Part shown: piece after piece, positions 28,189 to 36,350 of the stretch | How positions within the stretch are numbered: the first letter of the stretch is position 1 | Layout of the letters: every line of letters begins with the position of its first letter | Source of the DNA: an uncultured Lachnospiraceae bacterium | GTDB taxonomy: Bacteria > Bacillota > Clostridia > Lachnospirales > Lachnospiraceae | DNA: 39,361 nucleotides | Assembly: GCA_947650155.1 (NCBI GenBank) | Contig: CANSUS010000033.1 | Span: forward strand, 1-39,361 | Direction of reading: 5' to 3' | Notes under the pieces: generated by a model | Databases searched by the model: none | Told to the model about the DNA's origin: nothing | What the model saw: only the letters and a program-made list of their open reading frames with translations | Program-made: the position numbers and the translations under genes

Positions 28189-30021
28189 ATGAGCAGACTG
28201 GAGATTCCGATACCAAATAGAGCGCAGATAGTTGTGGAGCAGCTTTATAAAGATTTGGAACGAAGAATTGAGGCGAGTCCGTCGGGACTGTGTCCGATTG
28301 ATATGTCTAAAGCATTTTTGGAGCTGTGTCATGCACAGTCCTGTGGAAAATGTGTGCCGTGCCGTGTGGGATTATCAAAATTAAAACAATTAATTGAAGA
28401 TGTGCTTGACGGCGGGGCAGAACCGGAAACGCTTTCTTTGATGGAAGAGACGGCGAAAAGTATTATGGAGACCGCGGACTGTGCAATTGGTTATGAAGCA
28501 GCAAATATGATTTATAAGGGACTGATCGGTTTCAGGGATGAATACCTATCACATATTGAAAAGGGACGATGCAGCTGTAATTATCAGCAGCCGGTTCCCT
28601 GCGTATCGTTATGTCCGGCAGGAGTGGATATTCCCGGATATATAGCGTTAGTGCATGAGGGCAGATATCAGGATGCGATTCGTTTGATTCGCAAAGATAA
28701 TCCGTTTCCTACGACTTGCGGATTTATTTGTGAACATCCATGCGAAGCAAGATGCCGGAGAAATATGGTGGATGACGCTGTTAATATCAGGGGCTTAAAA
28801 CGGATGGCAGCAGATTTTGCGGGGAAAGTTCCGCCGCCTGCATGCCAGCCTTCTACGGGAAAACGGGTCGCAATCGTAGGAGGGGGGCCAGGAGGCCTGA
28901 GCACGGCATATTATTTGCAGCTTATGGGACATCAGGTAGTTGTATTTGAAATGCTTCCCAAACTGGGCGGTATGCTGCGGTACGGCATTCCTAATTACAG
29001 ACTTCCAAAGAACAGGCTGGATGATGATATTGAAGCAATTCTTGCTACAGGTGTGGAAGTAAAGCATGGACTTAGAATAGGCACGGATATTACGATAGAT
29101 GAACTGCGGAAACAATATGATGCAGTATTGATTACAATTGGGGCAAGCACGGATAAAAAGCTTGGCATAGAGGGAGAGGATGCAAAAGGCGTTATCTCGG
29201 CAGTGCAGTTTTTGCGTGATGTGGGAAAAGAGGCGGCTATTGACTTAAAAGGACAGGAAGTATGCATTATTGGAGGCGGAAATGTTTCTATGGACGCCGT
29301 GCGTACCGCCATGCGTCTGGGAGCAAAAAAGGTCAGTATTGTTTACCGCAGGCGCATTGCAGATATGACAGCGCTGCAGGATGAAATAGAAGGTGCAATT
29401 GCAGAAGGAGTAGAGATGCAGACGTTAAAAGCGCCTGTGAAGATTGAAGCGGATGAAGAGGGAAGAGTAAAAGGGCTCTGGGTCCGTCCCCAGATGATCA
29501 GCAGTATCAGGAACGGACGTGCCGGTGTGAAAGAAACAGGAGAAAAAGACTTGTTTCTTCCCTGCACAACTATTATTGTGGCAATCGGTCAGGACATTGA
29601 ATTTAAGCATTTTGAAGAAGCCGGCGTACCGGTAAAATCCGGGGTGATTCAAACGGAAAGCCACGGCGGTTTTGATCTTCTTCCGGGCGTATTTGCAGGA
29701 GGAGACTGTGCGACGGGTCCGGCGACCGTGGTCCGCGCAATAGGGGCTTCTAAAGTCATTGCCGCGAATATTGATGAATATCTGGGATATCATCACAGCA
29801 TACAGAGCGATGTGGAAGTACCAAAACCCAATTTGTCAGACCGTCTGCCCTGCGGACGTGTAAATATGACAGAGAGAGAAGCAGGAGAAAGAGTTTGTGA
29901 TTTTGAGGGTGTTGAAAATCCGATGACGGAGGCGGAATGCAGACAGGAGGCGTCCAGATGCCTGCGCTGTGATCATTTTGGATATGGAATCTTTAAGGGA
30001 GGCAGGGAAACGATATGGTAA
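28189..30021 (+). CDS. NADPH-type GltD-like flavoprotein with NuoF-like Fe-S domain
   Basis: 610 residues. The N-terminal 110 residues resemble the iron-sulfur end of NuoF: '[11 protein letters not shown]' (C52, C55, C58) and a fourth cysteine in 'TADCAIG'. The rest is a glutamate-synthase small-subunit (GltD/NfnB) fold: Fe-S cysteines in '[14 protein letters not shown]' and '[17 protein letters not shown]', the FAD motif '[17 protein letters not shown]', the nucleotide motif '[14 protein letters not shown]' with 'YRRR', which favours NADPH, and the second FAD motif '[20 protein letters not shown]'. It should pass electrons between NADP(H) and the hydrogenase, whose gene overlaps its end by 7 bp. 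TTGGAGG precedes the ATG. No NuoE-like thioredoxin-fold partner is nearby. Confidence 0.87.
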   Translation: MSRLEIPIPNRAQIVVEQLYKDLERRIEASPSGLCPIDMSKAFLELCHAQSCGKCVPCRVGLSKLKQLIEDVLDGGAEPETLSLMEETAKSIMETADCAIGYEAANMIYKGLIGFRDEYLSHIEKGRCSCNYQQPVPCVSLCPAGVDIPGYIALVHEGRYQDAIRLIRKDNPFPTTCGFICEHPCEARCRRNMVDDAVNIRGLKRMAADFAGKVPPPACQPSTGKRVAIVGGGPGGLSTAYYLQLMGHQVVVFEMLPKLGGMLRYGIPNYRLPKNRLDDDIEAILATGVEVKHGLRIGTDITIDELRKQYDAVLITIGASTDKKLGIEGEDAKGVISAVQFLRDVGKEAAIDLKGQEVCIIGGGNVSMDAVRTAMRLGAKKVSIVYRRRIADMTALQDEIEGAIAEGVEMQTLKAPVKIEADEEGRVKGLWVRPQMISSIRNGRAGVKETGEKDLFLPCTTIIVAIGQDIEFKHFEEAGVPVKSGVIQTESHGGFDLLPGVFAGGDCATGPATVVRAIGASKVIAANIDEYLGYHHSIQSDVEVPKPNLSDRLPCGRVNMTEREAGERVCDFEGVENPMTEAECRQEASRCLRCDHFGYGIFKGGRETIW

Positions 30022-31757
30022 ATTTAACAATTGATAACAGGGCGGTCAGCGTTGCGGAAGGAACAACGATTATGGAAGCGGCGACGGCTGCAGGCATTCC
30101 GATTCCGAAGCTTTGCTATTTAAAAGAAATTAATGAAATCGGGGCCTGTCGTGTCTGTGTAGTGGAGATTGAGGGAAAAGAAAAGCTGGTTACATCTTGT
30201 AATAACCAGGCGGAAGAGGGAATGGTCATTTATACAAACAGTCCAAAAGTCCGCAAAAACCGAAAAATGACAGTGGAAATGATCTTATCCCAGCATGATA
30301 GCAGCTGTGTGACTTGTGTGAGGAATACCAATTGTTCCCTTCAGAAAATTGCCAGTGAATTAAATATATTAGAGGAGCCATATAAAAAAGAACTGGAATA
30401 TCAGCCCTGGAATAAAAACTTTCCGTTAATCAGAGATTCGCGTAAATGTATTAAGTGTATGCGCTGTATTCAGGTCTGTGATAAAATTCAGAATGTGAAG
30501 GTGTGGGATGTAGAAGGAACCGGTTCCAGAACTTCCATTTATGTTTCGGGAAACCGCAGCATAGAGGAATCGGACTGTACGCTCTGCGGGCAGTGCATTA
30601 CCCATTGTCCGGTAGGCGCTTTAAGAGAACGTGACGATACGGAAAAGGCATGGTGGGCAATCGAGAATAAAAAGAAGGTCACGGCAGTGCAGGTAGCGCC
30701 GGCAGTACGTGCTGCATGGGGAGAGGTTCTGGGACTGTCGGAAAAAGAAGCAACGATGGGAAAGATTACAGACGCTTTACGGAGAATCGGATTTGACTAT
30801 GTTTTTGACTCTGTATTTTCTGCAGATCTGACAATTATGGAAGAAGGAAACGAGTTTGTAGAACGTTTTAAGAAGGGAGATACGAAACAGATGCCGATGT
30901 TCACTTCCTGCTGCCCGGGATGGATACGTTTTATCAAATCCAGATATCCTCATCTGGTATCAAGGCTTTCTACGGCAAAGTCTCCCCAGCAGATGTTTGG
31001 CGCAGTGATGAAGACATATTTTGCTCAGAAGATTGGTGTAAAACCTGACGATATGGTTACGATATCTATCATGCCCTGTGTTGCCAAAAAAGGGGAAAGC
31101 AATATGGAACTTTTTTATGAAGAATATGCAGGAAAAGATGTGGATGTGGTATTAACAACACGGGAACTGAACCGCATGATCAAAACAGCGCATATAGATC
31201 CAAAGACATTAAAGGACGTTCCCTGTGATACGCCTATGCAGGATGGAACCGGCGCAGGCGTTATTTTTGGTACAACAGGAGGCGTAATGGAAGCTGCGCT
31301 TCGTTCCGCCTATTACCTTATTACGGGTTCTAACCCACAGGCAGATGCATTCGGAGAAGTGAGGAGTACAAGAGAACAGAAAGGCTGGAAAGAAACCGTA
31401 TTTCAGATTGGTGATATCGAGATTAAGACCGCAGTTGTGAACGGTCTTAAGAATACGGCAGAATTAATAGAAAGCCTGGAAAAGGGAACTGTGCATTATG
31501 ATTTTGTAGAAGTGATGGCATGTCCGGGCGGCTGTGCCGGCGGCGGCGGACAACCGATACATGATGGAGAGGAGCTTGCGACAAAACGCGGGAAGAGACT
31601 GCATGCTTTGGATGAAGAAGCTTCCGTGCGCTTTTCACATGAAAATTTGTGTGTACAGAAATTATATGAGGACTTTTTAGAAAAACCGATGTCCCATAAA
31701 GCGCATATGCTGCTGCATACGGATCATAATGCATGGGACATGCCGCGGATGAAATAA
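30015..31757 (+). CDS. [FeFe] hydrogenase catalytic subunit
   Basis: 580 residues, laid out like Clostridium pasteurianum CpI. An N-terminal [2Fe-2S] domain (C34, C45, C48, C62) is followed by the H94-x3-C98-x2-C101-x5-C107 cluster, two [4Fe-4S] sites (C145, C148, C151, C155 and C188, C191, C194, C198) and the H-cluster domain: L1 TSCCPGW (C299 proton relay, C300 ligand), L2 MPCVAKK (C355), L3 MACPGGC (C503, C507). All ligands are present, so it should be active once the HydEFG maturases, not in this window, assemble the cluster. The partner flavoprotein suggests H2 exchange with NADP(H), as proposed for the group A2 enzymes linked to GltD-like proteins. No terminator is seen before the next promoter. 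Confidence 0.93.
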   Translation: MVNLTIDNRAVSVAEGTTIMEAATAAGIPIPKLCYLKEINEIGACRVCVVEIEGKEKLVTSCNNQAEEGMVIYTNSPKVRKNRKMTVEMILSQHDSSCVTCVRNTNCSLQKIASELNILEEPYKKELEYQPWNKNFPLIRDSRKCIKCMRCIQVCDKIQNVKVWDVEGTGSRTSIYVSGNRSIEESDCTLCGQCITHCPVGALRERDDTEKAWWAIENKKKVTAVQVAPAVRAAWGEVLGLSEKEATMGKITDALRRIGFDYVFDSVFSADLTIMEEGNEFVERFKKGDTKQMPMFTSCCPGWIRFIKSRYPHLVSRLSTAKSPQQMFGAVMKTYFAQKIGVKPDDMVTISIMPCVAKKGESNMELFYEEYAGKDVDVVLTTRELNRMIKTAHIDPKTLKDVPCDTPMQDGTGAGVIFGTTGGVMEAALRSAYYLITGSNPQADAFGEVRSTREQKGWKETVFQIGDIEIKTAVVNGLKNTAELIESLEKGTVHYDFVEVMACPGGCAGGGGQPIHDGEELATKRGKRLHALDEEASVRFSHENLCVQKLYEDFLEKPMSHKAHMLLHTDHNAWDMPRMK

Positions 31758-31761
31758 CAGG

Positions 31762-31790
31762 TTGACAGATTATGACAAATGAGTTATGGT
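31762..31790 (+). promoter_or_regulatory. Promoter of the blaI-type operon
   Basis: Perfect TTGACA (31762-31767), 17-base spacer, TATGGT (31785-31790), only 5 bp after the hydrogenase stop codon. Confidence 0.7.
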
Positions 31791-31796
31791 CTAAGA

Positions 31797-31813
31797 GAAT
31801 ACAAAGGGTAGTC
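31797..31813. promoter_or_regulatory. Putative BlaI operator, copy 1
   Basis: GAATACAAAGGGTAGTC, an imperfect dyad (GAATAC / GTAGTC) 6 bases after the -10 box. It shares the pattern GAA-N-AC-N5-GT-R-GTC with sites at 33698 and 36312. Location over the transcription start of the repressor's own gene suggests autoregulation. Confidence 0.6.
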
Positions 31814-31829
31814 GAAAGGAGAGGAAAGA

Positions 31830-32198
31830 ATGCGCCATAAGTATAACGTGTCAGAGGCGGAGTATGAAGTACTGGATATGCTGTGGAAATGTGGAGGAGA
31901 GATTAAACAGACAGAATTACTGAAAGAATTTGAACTTGCGGGTAAAGGATGGAAACGCCAGACATTAAATACTTTAATTTCCAGACTGGAAGAAAAAGAA
32001 GTCGTGGAAAGAGAAAACCGGATTGTAAAGTCATTACTTACGAGGGAGAAATTTTATAATCTACAAATGCAGGAAAATATAGACCTTATGTATGGCGGGA
32101 AACTTAGCAGCTTTTTTGCTGCATTTACGGCGCAGGAAGGAATCAGCAGAGAGGAGGCGGAAGAGATCTTAAGAATATTGGAACAAAGTAGGAAATAA
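31830..32198 (+). CDS. BlaI/MecI-family transcriptional repressor
   Basis: 122-residue winged-helix repressor. 'VSEAEYEVLDMLWKCGGEIKQTELLKEF' and 'GWKRQTLNTLISRLEEKEVVERE' are the DNA-binding half; the C-terminal helices carry the dimer and cleavage region, where the partner metalloprotease would act. GAAAGGAGAGGAAAG precedes the ATG. It lies 29 bp before the M56 receptor gene. Whether it controls beta-lactam resistance is doubtful: no beta-lactamase or penicillin-binding protein is nearby. A repeated dyad at its own and two other promoters in this window is the likely operator. Confidence 0.9.
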   Translation: MRHKYNVSEAEYEVLDMLWKCGGEIKQTELLKEFELAGKGWKRQTLNTLISRLEEKEVVERENRIVKSLLTREKFYNLQMQENIDLMYGGKLSSFFAAFTAQEGISREEAEEILRILEQSRK

Positions 32199-32227
32199 CG
32201 TACAGCTACAAAAGATAAGGAGGGGAA

Positions 32228-33562
32228 ATGAACTATATATTGGTAATGACGTTGTCAGGGAGCTGCATGTTTTTGCTTTATTTTCTGGAAAAACATACTT
32301 TCGGGAAGCGTTTATCAAAAGGATGGCAGTACTTCTTTTTGAAGACGGCAATGTTATACTATATGATACCGCTTCCATTTATGGGAACGATATACAGGGA
32401 AATGCTAAGGGCGGTTTTTTCGCCGTCTTCAACAGAGTATTTCCATTATTTTCATAATGAAAAGCTGATGTTTCAGTCGGAAAGCAGATATGCGGTCAAC
32501 AGCAGTTACCAATATGAGGTATTGGTTATAGGAATATGGTATTTTATATCATTTGCAGTATTAATGATTCAATTTATTCGCTATCTTCGGATACGCAGGG
32601 CAGCAAAACAGTATTGCAGTACGGAAGAAGCGGCGGAGAATGTGGCGGTTTTGAACAGGCTGAAGAAAGTATGGAAGATAAAAAGAAAGATCACATTGTA
32701 TCTTTGTGATAAGGAAAATGCCGCATTTACTATGGGAACAAAGAATCCGGTGATTATTTGTTCTCTGCCCAAAGAGGAAAAAGAGACGGAAATGCTTTTG
32801 GAACATGAATTAATACATATTAAAAGATTCGATGTTTTGTGGAAAATAGCAGGCACGTTTGTAAAGGCACTGCACTGGTTTAATCCGGTTGTATATCTGT
32901 TTTTGAGAGAATTTGAACGCGTATGCGAAGAGTCCTGCGACGAATTGGTAGTGGAAGGACGCGGAGAAGAGGAATGTTTCCAATATGCAGCTATGGTAGT
33001 GAAGCGTTCCATGAATCAGGAACGAATGAGAGGCTGGAACTCTGCATTAACAGGGAAAAAGGAAATACTGTCAAAAAGTGGAGAAAAAGTATTAGAAAGG
33101 ACGAAGATGATTATGAGTAGTAATAAAAACAGAAGAAACAAATGGGGCGGTTTGATTTCAGCGTTGGTTGTAGGCGCGATGGTAATGTTAAATTCGTTGA
33201 CGGTTCTGGCGTATGATGATGTGAAGGTAGTGACAGTTGATTCAGAGAAATATGATAACGAGGGAGTAGTTGATATCATTGTTAATACGGGCGATGCGAT
33301 GGAAGACGAGACGGATACAATCATGTGTGACCAGCAATTTGTAGATGAAGAAGGAAACGTATATTTGATAGAAGAAAATCAAATAAGTCCATATCTGTTT
33401 TGCAATCATAATTATGTAGAAGGAACTGTTAAAACGCATGCCAAAAAATCGGATGGAAGCTGCACGGTAACTTATAATAAAGGGCAGGTTTGTACGAAAT
33501 GTGAACATTTAATTATTGGGGAAGAGATTACTAAGGCAACTTATACAAAATGCATACATTAA
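32228..33562 (+). CDS. M56 (BlaR1-type) membrane metallopeptidase sensor
   Basis: 444 residues. Membrane helices at about 3-20, 35-52 and 97-118, a cytosolic-side zinc protease domain with H193-E194-L-I-H197 and 'ESCDELVVEG', and a last helix at about 314-336. The outer C-terminal part (about 337-444) is not a penicillin-binding domain; it is only about 108 residues, with 'FCNHNYVEGTVKTH', 'GSCTV', 'CTKCEH' and 'TKCIH', a Cys/His-rich layout that could bind zinc or sense thiol state. On signal, BlaR1 proteins trigger cleavage of the BlaI repressor. GGAGGGG precedes the ATG. The inducing signal is unknown. Confidence 0.87.
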   Translation: MNYILVMTLSGSCMFLLYFLEKHTFGKRLSKGWQYFFLKTAMLYYMIPLPFMGTIYREMLRAVFSPSSTEYFHYFHNEKLMFQSESRYAVNSSYQYEVLVIGIWYFISFAVLMIQFIRYLRIRRAAKQYCSTEEAAENVAVLNRLKKVWKIKRKITLYLCDKENAAFTMGTKNPVIICSLPKEEKETEMLLEHELIHIKRFDVLWKIAGTFVKALHWFNPVVYLFLREFERVCEESCDELVVEGRGEEECFQYAAMVVKRSMNQERMRGWNSALTGKKEILSKSGEKVLERTKMIMSSNKNRRNKWGGLISALVVGAMVMLNSLTVLAYDDVKVVTVDSEKYDNEGVVDIIVNTGDAMEDETDTIMCDQQFVDEEGNVYLIEENQISPYLFCNHNYVEGTVKTHAKKSDGSCTVTYNKGQVCTKCEHLIIGEEITKATYTKCIH

Positions 33563-33665
33563 TAGGAAACGTATAGAATTCATTGTTACTTAGGACGCAA
33601 GGAATTATAATATATATAAATTAATATGCGAAAACAGGAGAAAATACAAAATTTTACAATAGCTA

Positions 33666-33694
33666 TTGACAAAAGTGTTATTTTGTATTATTCT
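33666..33694 (+). promoter_or_regulatory. Promoter of the 33.7-kb RNA
   Basis: Perfect TTGACA (33666-33671), 17-base spacer AAAGTGTTATTTTGTAT, TATTCT (33689-33694). Spacer and -35 are nearly the same as at 36280-36308, as if copied. Confidence 0.72.
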
Positions 33695-33697
33695 ATC

Positions 33698-33714
33698 GAA
33701 GACAACTAGTGGTC
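33698..33714. promoter_or_regulatory. Putative BlaI operator, copy 2
   Basis: GAAGACAACTAGTGGTC starts 3 bases after the -10 box. The inner part GACAACTAGTGGTC is a near-perfect 14-bp palindrome. It matches the sites at 31797 and 36312. Confidence 0.6.
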
Positions 33715-33996
33715 AAATAAAATAAAAATAAGAGTCTAGCAGTGAAATCTAACATAAAAGATTCTTCCGGAAGAAAATTTTAATTGTAATGAAGCGTGAA
33801 GAAACACAGAACGAAAGAAATACCAATTTCAGAACTGAAGCGGAGTGCCGGAATGTGCAGTTATGAAATATGCGGGGCGGCGGAAGCGTAGGTTCGGAAC
33901 GTGTGGCTGCGATTATGGAGTAGTCTTTAGATTAAAGACAATAAGAAAAAACGCGTACCGCAATTCTTTGAGAAAGTCATGGGGTTGCGGTTTTTT
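33701..33996 (+). ncRNA. Putative structured RNA of about 295 nt
   Basis: Between the promoter above and an intrinsic terminator there is no convincing ORF, but several strong hairpins: the perfect palindrome TTCTTCCGGAAGAA (33762-33775), a long stem ATTTCAGAACTG with CAGTTATGAAAT (33826-33837 and 33858-33869, one mismatch), GTTCGGAAC near 33892 and GTCTTT/AAAGAC (33923-33939). The stretch 33840-33910 is clearly richer in G and C than its surroundings. I do not recognise it as 6S, tmRNA, RNase P, SRP or a known riboswitch. It may be a trans-acting RNA under the BlaI-type operator. The start point is predicted, not measured. 33997-34128 beyond it is AT-rich with nothing identifiable. Confidence 0.5.
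33957..33996 (+). terminator. Terminator of the putative RNA
   Basis: Stem ACCGCAA (33957-33963) with TTGCGGT (33985-33991), an inner CTTT/AAAG pairing in the loop, followed by T6. Confidence 0.75.
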
Positions 33997-34128
33997 AATT
34001 AACAAATACAATCATATATATCTCATTTCTCGAACACATCTTCATTATATTCACCATTTAAATCAGCATTCTTTTTAGAAAAGTCTAATAATTTTTATTA
34101 AATATATGTGCAATGATAAAAAGCTTTG

Positions 34129-34157
34129 TTGAGTTTCCATGTGTTTTATGCTAGAAT
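34129..34157 (+). promoter_or_regulatory. Promoter of the Rpn nuclease gene
   Basis: TTGAGT (34129-34134), 17-base spacer ending in TGC, TAGAAT (34152-34157), an extended -10 form. It gives a long leader of about 210 nt before the ATG at 34375. Confidence 0.6.
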
Positions 34158-34288
34158 GCAGGAAAGCATATTTTTTTCTTTAAACCAAATGATTTATTCT
34201 TTTATTCTATTTTTCAGAAAATCCATGCTTTAATCCAAATATGAAATATGAACAGGCAGGGGATTTCTGAAATGGGTTCCCTGTAAAA

Positions 34289-34372
34289 CGGACAGAGGGG
34301 AGCAAGGTTGAAAGAAATGCACGTTCAACCTCCCTGATTTGAGTGTCCGCTGAAGCGGACAGAGGGGAGCAA
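34289..34372 (+). promoter_or_regulatory. Rpn leader with duplicated ribosome site and hairpins
   Basis: CGGACAGAGGGGAGCAA occurs twice (34289-34305 and 34356-34372); only the second copy is next to the ATG. Between them are the hairpins AGGTTGAA/TTCAACCT (34305-34331) and TGTCCGC/GCGGACA (34344-34361). CCTCCC (34329-34334) can pair with the GGGGAG of either copy and TGTCCG with the CGGACA of either copy, so two alternative folds exist, one exposing and one masking the true ribosome site. Confidence 0.6.
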
Positions 34373-34374
34373 AA

Positions 34375-35331
34375 ATGAAAGAAAAGCAGCAGAAAATTAT
34401 AATGGAAAAAGATGTGGCAGTGATACAGAACGAAATAAACGTACAGCACTGTTATAAGGACACGATGTTTCGCATGCTCTTTAAGGAAAAGGAAAATCTT
34501 TTGAGCCTGTACAATGCAGTCAATAAAACGTCTTACACAGAGGTTGATGACCTGAAGATTACAACACTGGAAAATGCAGTTTACATGAATTATAAAAATG
34601 ACGTTTCCTTTGTCTTTAACTTTGAGCTGATGCTGTATGAACACCAGTCCACAGTGAATCCGAATATGCCGTTAAGGAACCTGATCTATGTTACCAAGGT
34701 ACTGCAGGGACTGACGAAGGAAGAGAATCTGTACGGTTCGAGACTGATCCGTCTGCCGGCGCCAAGATTTGTGATATTTTATAATGGCAGGGATGTGCAG
34801 CCAAAGCAGCAGGTCATGAAGTTATCGGATGCATTTATAAAGAAACAGGAAGAGCCGGAACTGGAAGTGACGGTAAAGGCATATAACATCAATTGGGGAT
34901 ATAATAGGGAGCTGATGGAAAGCTGTGTGCTGTTAAAGGAATATGCGCAGTATGTGGAAGAGGTAAGAAAACTGGCAAAAAGAATGCCTTATGAGGAGGC
35001 AGTGGAGCAGGCGGTGGATTATTGTATCAGGAATGATATTTTAGCAGAGTTTCTCTCAAAGAATCGAGCGGAGGCGGTAGCGGTGAGTATATTTGAATAT
35101 AATGAGGAACAGCATTTAAAAAGCGAACGGGAAGAGTGGTTGGAGAAAGGGATAGAGCAAGGGATCAAGAGAGGAATGGAGAAAGGAATAGAACAAGGGA
35201 TCAAGTCACTGATAGAAACGAGCATGGAACTGGGGAGTACAAAGCAGGAAACGGTGGAACGCGTCATGAAAAAACTGCAGGTATCGCGGGAAAAAGCAGC
35301 GGAGAGCATAAAAAAATACTGGCGCCAGTGA
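34375..35331 (+). CDS. Rpn-family PD-(D/E)XK nuclease
   Basis: 318 residues of the recombination-promoting nuclease / 'putative transposase' family. The PD-(D/E)XK core has D76 in 'YKNDVSFVFNFELMLYEHQST' with E89-x-Q91; 'RLPAPRFVIFYNG' is the next conserved strand. The C-terminal third carries short repeats ('GIEQGIKRGMEKGIEQGIK') typical of the family. GAGGGGAG lies 5 bases before the ATG. An internal in-frame GTG (35083) has GGAGG 8 bases upstream and would give an 82-residue C-terminal product. Rpn proteins cut DNA and have been linked to recombination and phage defence; they often occur in several copies per genome. It is not itself an insertion sequence: no inverted ends are seen. Confidence 0.87.
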   Translation: MKEKQQKIIMEKDVAVIQNEINVQHCYKDTMFRMLFKEKENLLSLYNAVNKTSYTEVDDLKITTLENAVYMNYKNDVSFVFNFELMLYEHQSTVNPNMPLRNLIYVTKVLQGLTKEENLYGSRLIRLPAPRFVIFYNGRDVQPKQQVMKLSDAFIKKQEEPELEVTVKAYNINWGYNRELMESCVLLKEYAQYVEEVRKLAKRMPYEEAVEQAVDYCIRNDILAEFLSKNRAEAVAVSIFEYNEEQHLKSEREEWLEKGIEQGIKRGMEKGIEQGIKSLIETSMELGSTKQETVERVMKKLQVSREKAAESIKKYWRQ

Positions 35332-35396
35332 ATGTCTTTTAGATAAACAGTCTTTTTCGTTTCGCAGATTATGAATATGATAAGAGGATATTAATA

Positions 35397-36224
35397 TTGA
35401 GAGATTTGATTAGATTAACCGATATACAATCGAGTGGAGTATATGAAATTTTCAAAATTGCAGATGAAATATGTATGGGAAAATATAAAAAATTTCTTGC
35501 TGAAAAAAGTGTTATTTCATTTTTTCCTGCTTCAAGCATCAGGACACGAATCACTTTTGAAAAGGGAGTCTGCCTGCTGGGTGGTCAATCTATACTTTTT
35601 CCTAACGATGCACTGGATAAAAAGGAAGATATAAGAGATGTCTGTGGTTATTTAAACAATTGGGCGGATCTTGTTATTGTCCGGCATAAGGATATACAGC
35701 TGATGGAAAAGCTTGCCCAATATTTGAGTGTACCTGTTATCAACGCTATGACGGATGTCAATCATCCTTGCGAGATTTTAGCGGATATGTATTCCCTGTC
35801 AAAGATCAGAAAAAATTTTATAGAAGATAAGTATTTGTTTTGTGGAAAATCAGGAAATATTGGTCTGGCATGGAGAGAGGCATCGGAAGTTATGGGGTTT
35901 GATTTATCACAATGCTGCGGTGCAGGTTATGAAATGGAGGATGTGCCGATATACTATGATATCAAAGAGGCAGTAAGAGGCAAAGACATCATATGTACGG
36001 ATTCTCTGCCTGCCGGGATAGTAAATGATTTCGGGAAATGCCAGATAACGAAAGAAGTAATGGATATGGCCAATCAAAATGCGGTTCTAAATCCATGTCC
36101 TCCATTTTACCGGGGAGAAGAGGTTTCTGAAGATGTAATAGAATCAGATTATTTTGCAGGGTATGAATTTAAAAAGAATTTGTTAGTGGTTCAGCAGGCT
36201 GTTATGATCTGGTGCATGATGTAA
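35397..36224 (+). CDS. Ornithine/aspartate-carbamoyltransferase-like protein
   Basis: 275 residues, shorter than true OTCases (about 310-340). The carbamoyl-phosphate loop is S46-S-I-R49-T-R51 (SxRTR), and 'NAMTDVNHPCEILADMYSL' (HPC 123-125) matches the second phosphate-site motif. The catalytic loop, HCLP in OTCase and HPLP in ATCase, reads 'LNPCPPFYRGEEV' (231-243), with asparagine in place of histidine. The amino-acid-binding SMG-type loop is not evident, so the acceptor substrate is probably not ornithine. TTG start with AGAGG 9 bases upstream. It is not next to arginine or pyrimidine genes but heads an accessory cluster with a CXXX-type maturase and a kinase. Function unknown. Confidence 0.78.
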   Translation: MRDLIRLTDIQSSGVYEIFKIADEICMGKYKKFLAEKSVISFFPASSIRTRITFEKGVCLLGGQSILFPNDALDKKEDIRDVCGYLNNWADLVIVRHKDIQLMEKLAQYLSVPVINAMTDVNHPCEILADMYSLSKIRKNFIEDKYLFCGKSGNIGLAWREASEVMGFDLSQCCGAGYEMEDVPIYYDIKEAVRGKDIICTDSLPAGIVNDFGKCQITKEVMDMANQNAVLNPCPPFYRGEEVSEDVIESDYFAGYEFKKNLLVVQQAVMIWCMM

Positions 36225-36279
36225 CGCTGGAAATATGATATGCTTACCGGAGGTAACAGGGAGAACATAAAATATTTTA

Positions 36280-36308
36280 TTGACAAAAGCGGTGTTGTGT
36301 ATTAACAT
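36280..36308 (+). promoter_or_regulatory. Promoter of the CXXX-maturase-like operon
   Basis: Perfect TTGACA (36280-36285), 17-base spacer AAAGCGGTGTTGTGTAT, TAACAT (36303-36308). The weak -10 and strong -35 resemble the promoter at 33666. Confidence 0.62.
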
Positions 36309-36311
36309 AAA

Positions 36312-36328
36312 GAAAACAAAAAGTAGTC
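36312..36328. promoter_or_regulatory. Putative BlaI operator, copy 3
   Basis: GAAAACAAAAAGTAGTC begins 3 bases after the -10 box, the same offset as copy 2, and is followed by CAAA-type sequence as in the other two. It fits GAA-N-AC-N5-GT-R-GTC. Confidence 0.6.
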
Positions 36329-36350
36329 AAAGGATAAAACATAGAAAAAA

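Noticed and set aside
31830-33562. BlaI/BlaR1 pair as a beta-lactam resistance locus
   Set aside because: No beta-lactamase or penicillin-binding protein is nearby, and the receptor lacks a penicillin-binding outer domain.
33845-34078. 77-residue ORF in the gap before the Rpn gene
   Set aside because: GTG start without usable ribosome site; the frame runs through the hairpins and the T6 of an intrinsic terminator.
34060-35340. Rpn region as an insertion sequence
   Set aside because: Some databases call Rpn proteins transposases, but no terminal inverted repeats or target-site duplication are visible; the only repeat is the 17-bp leader duplication.
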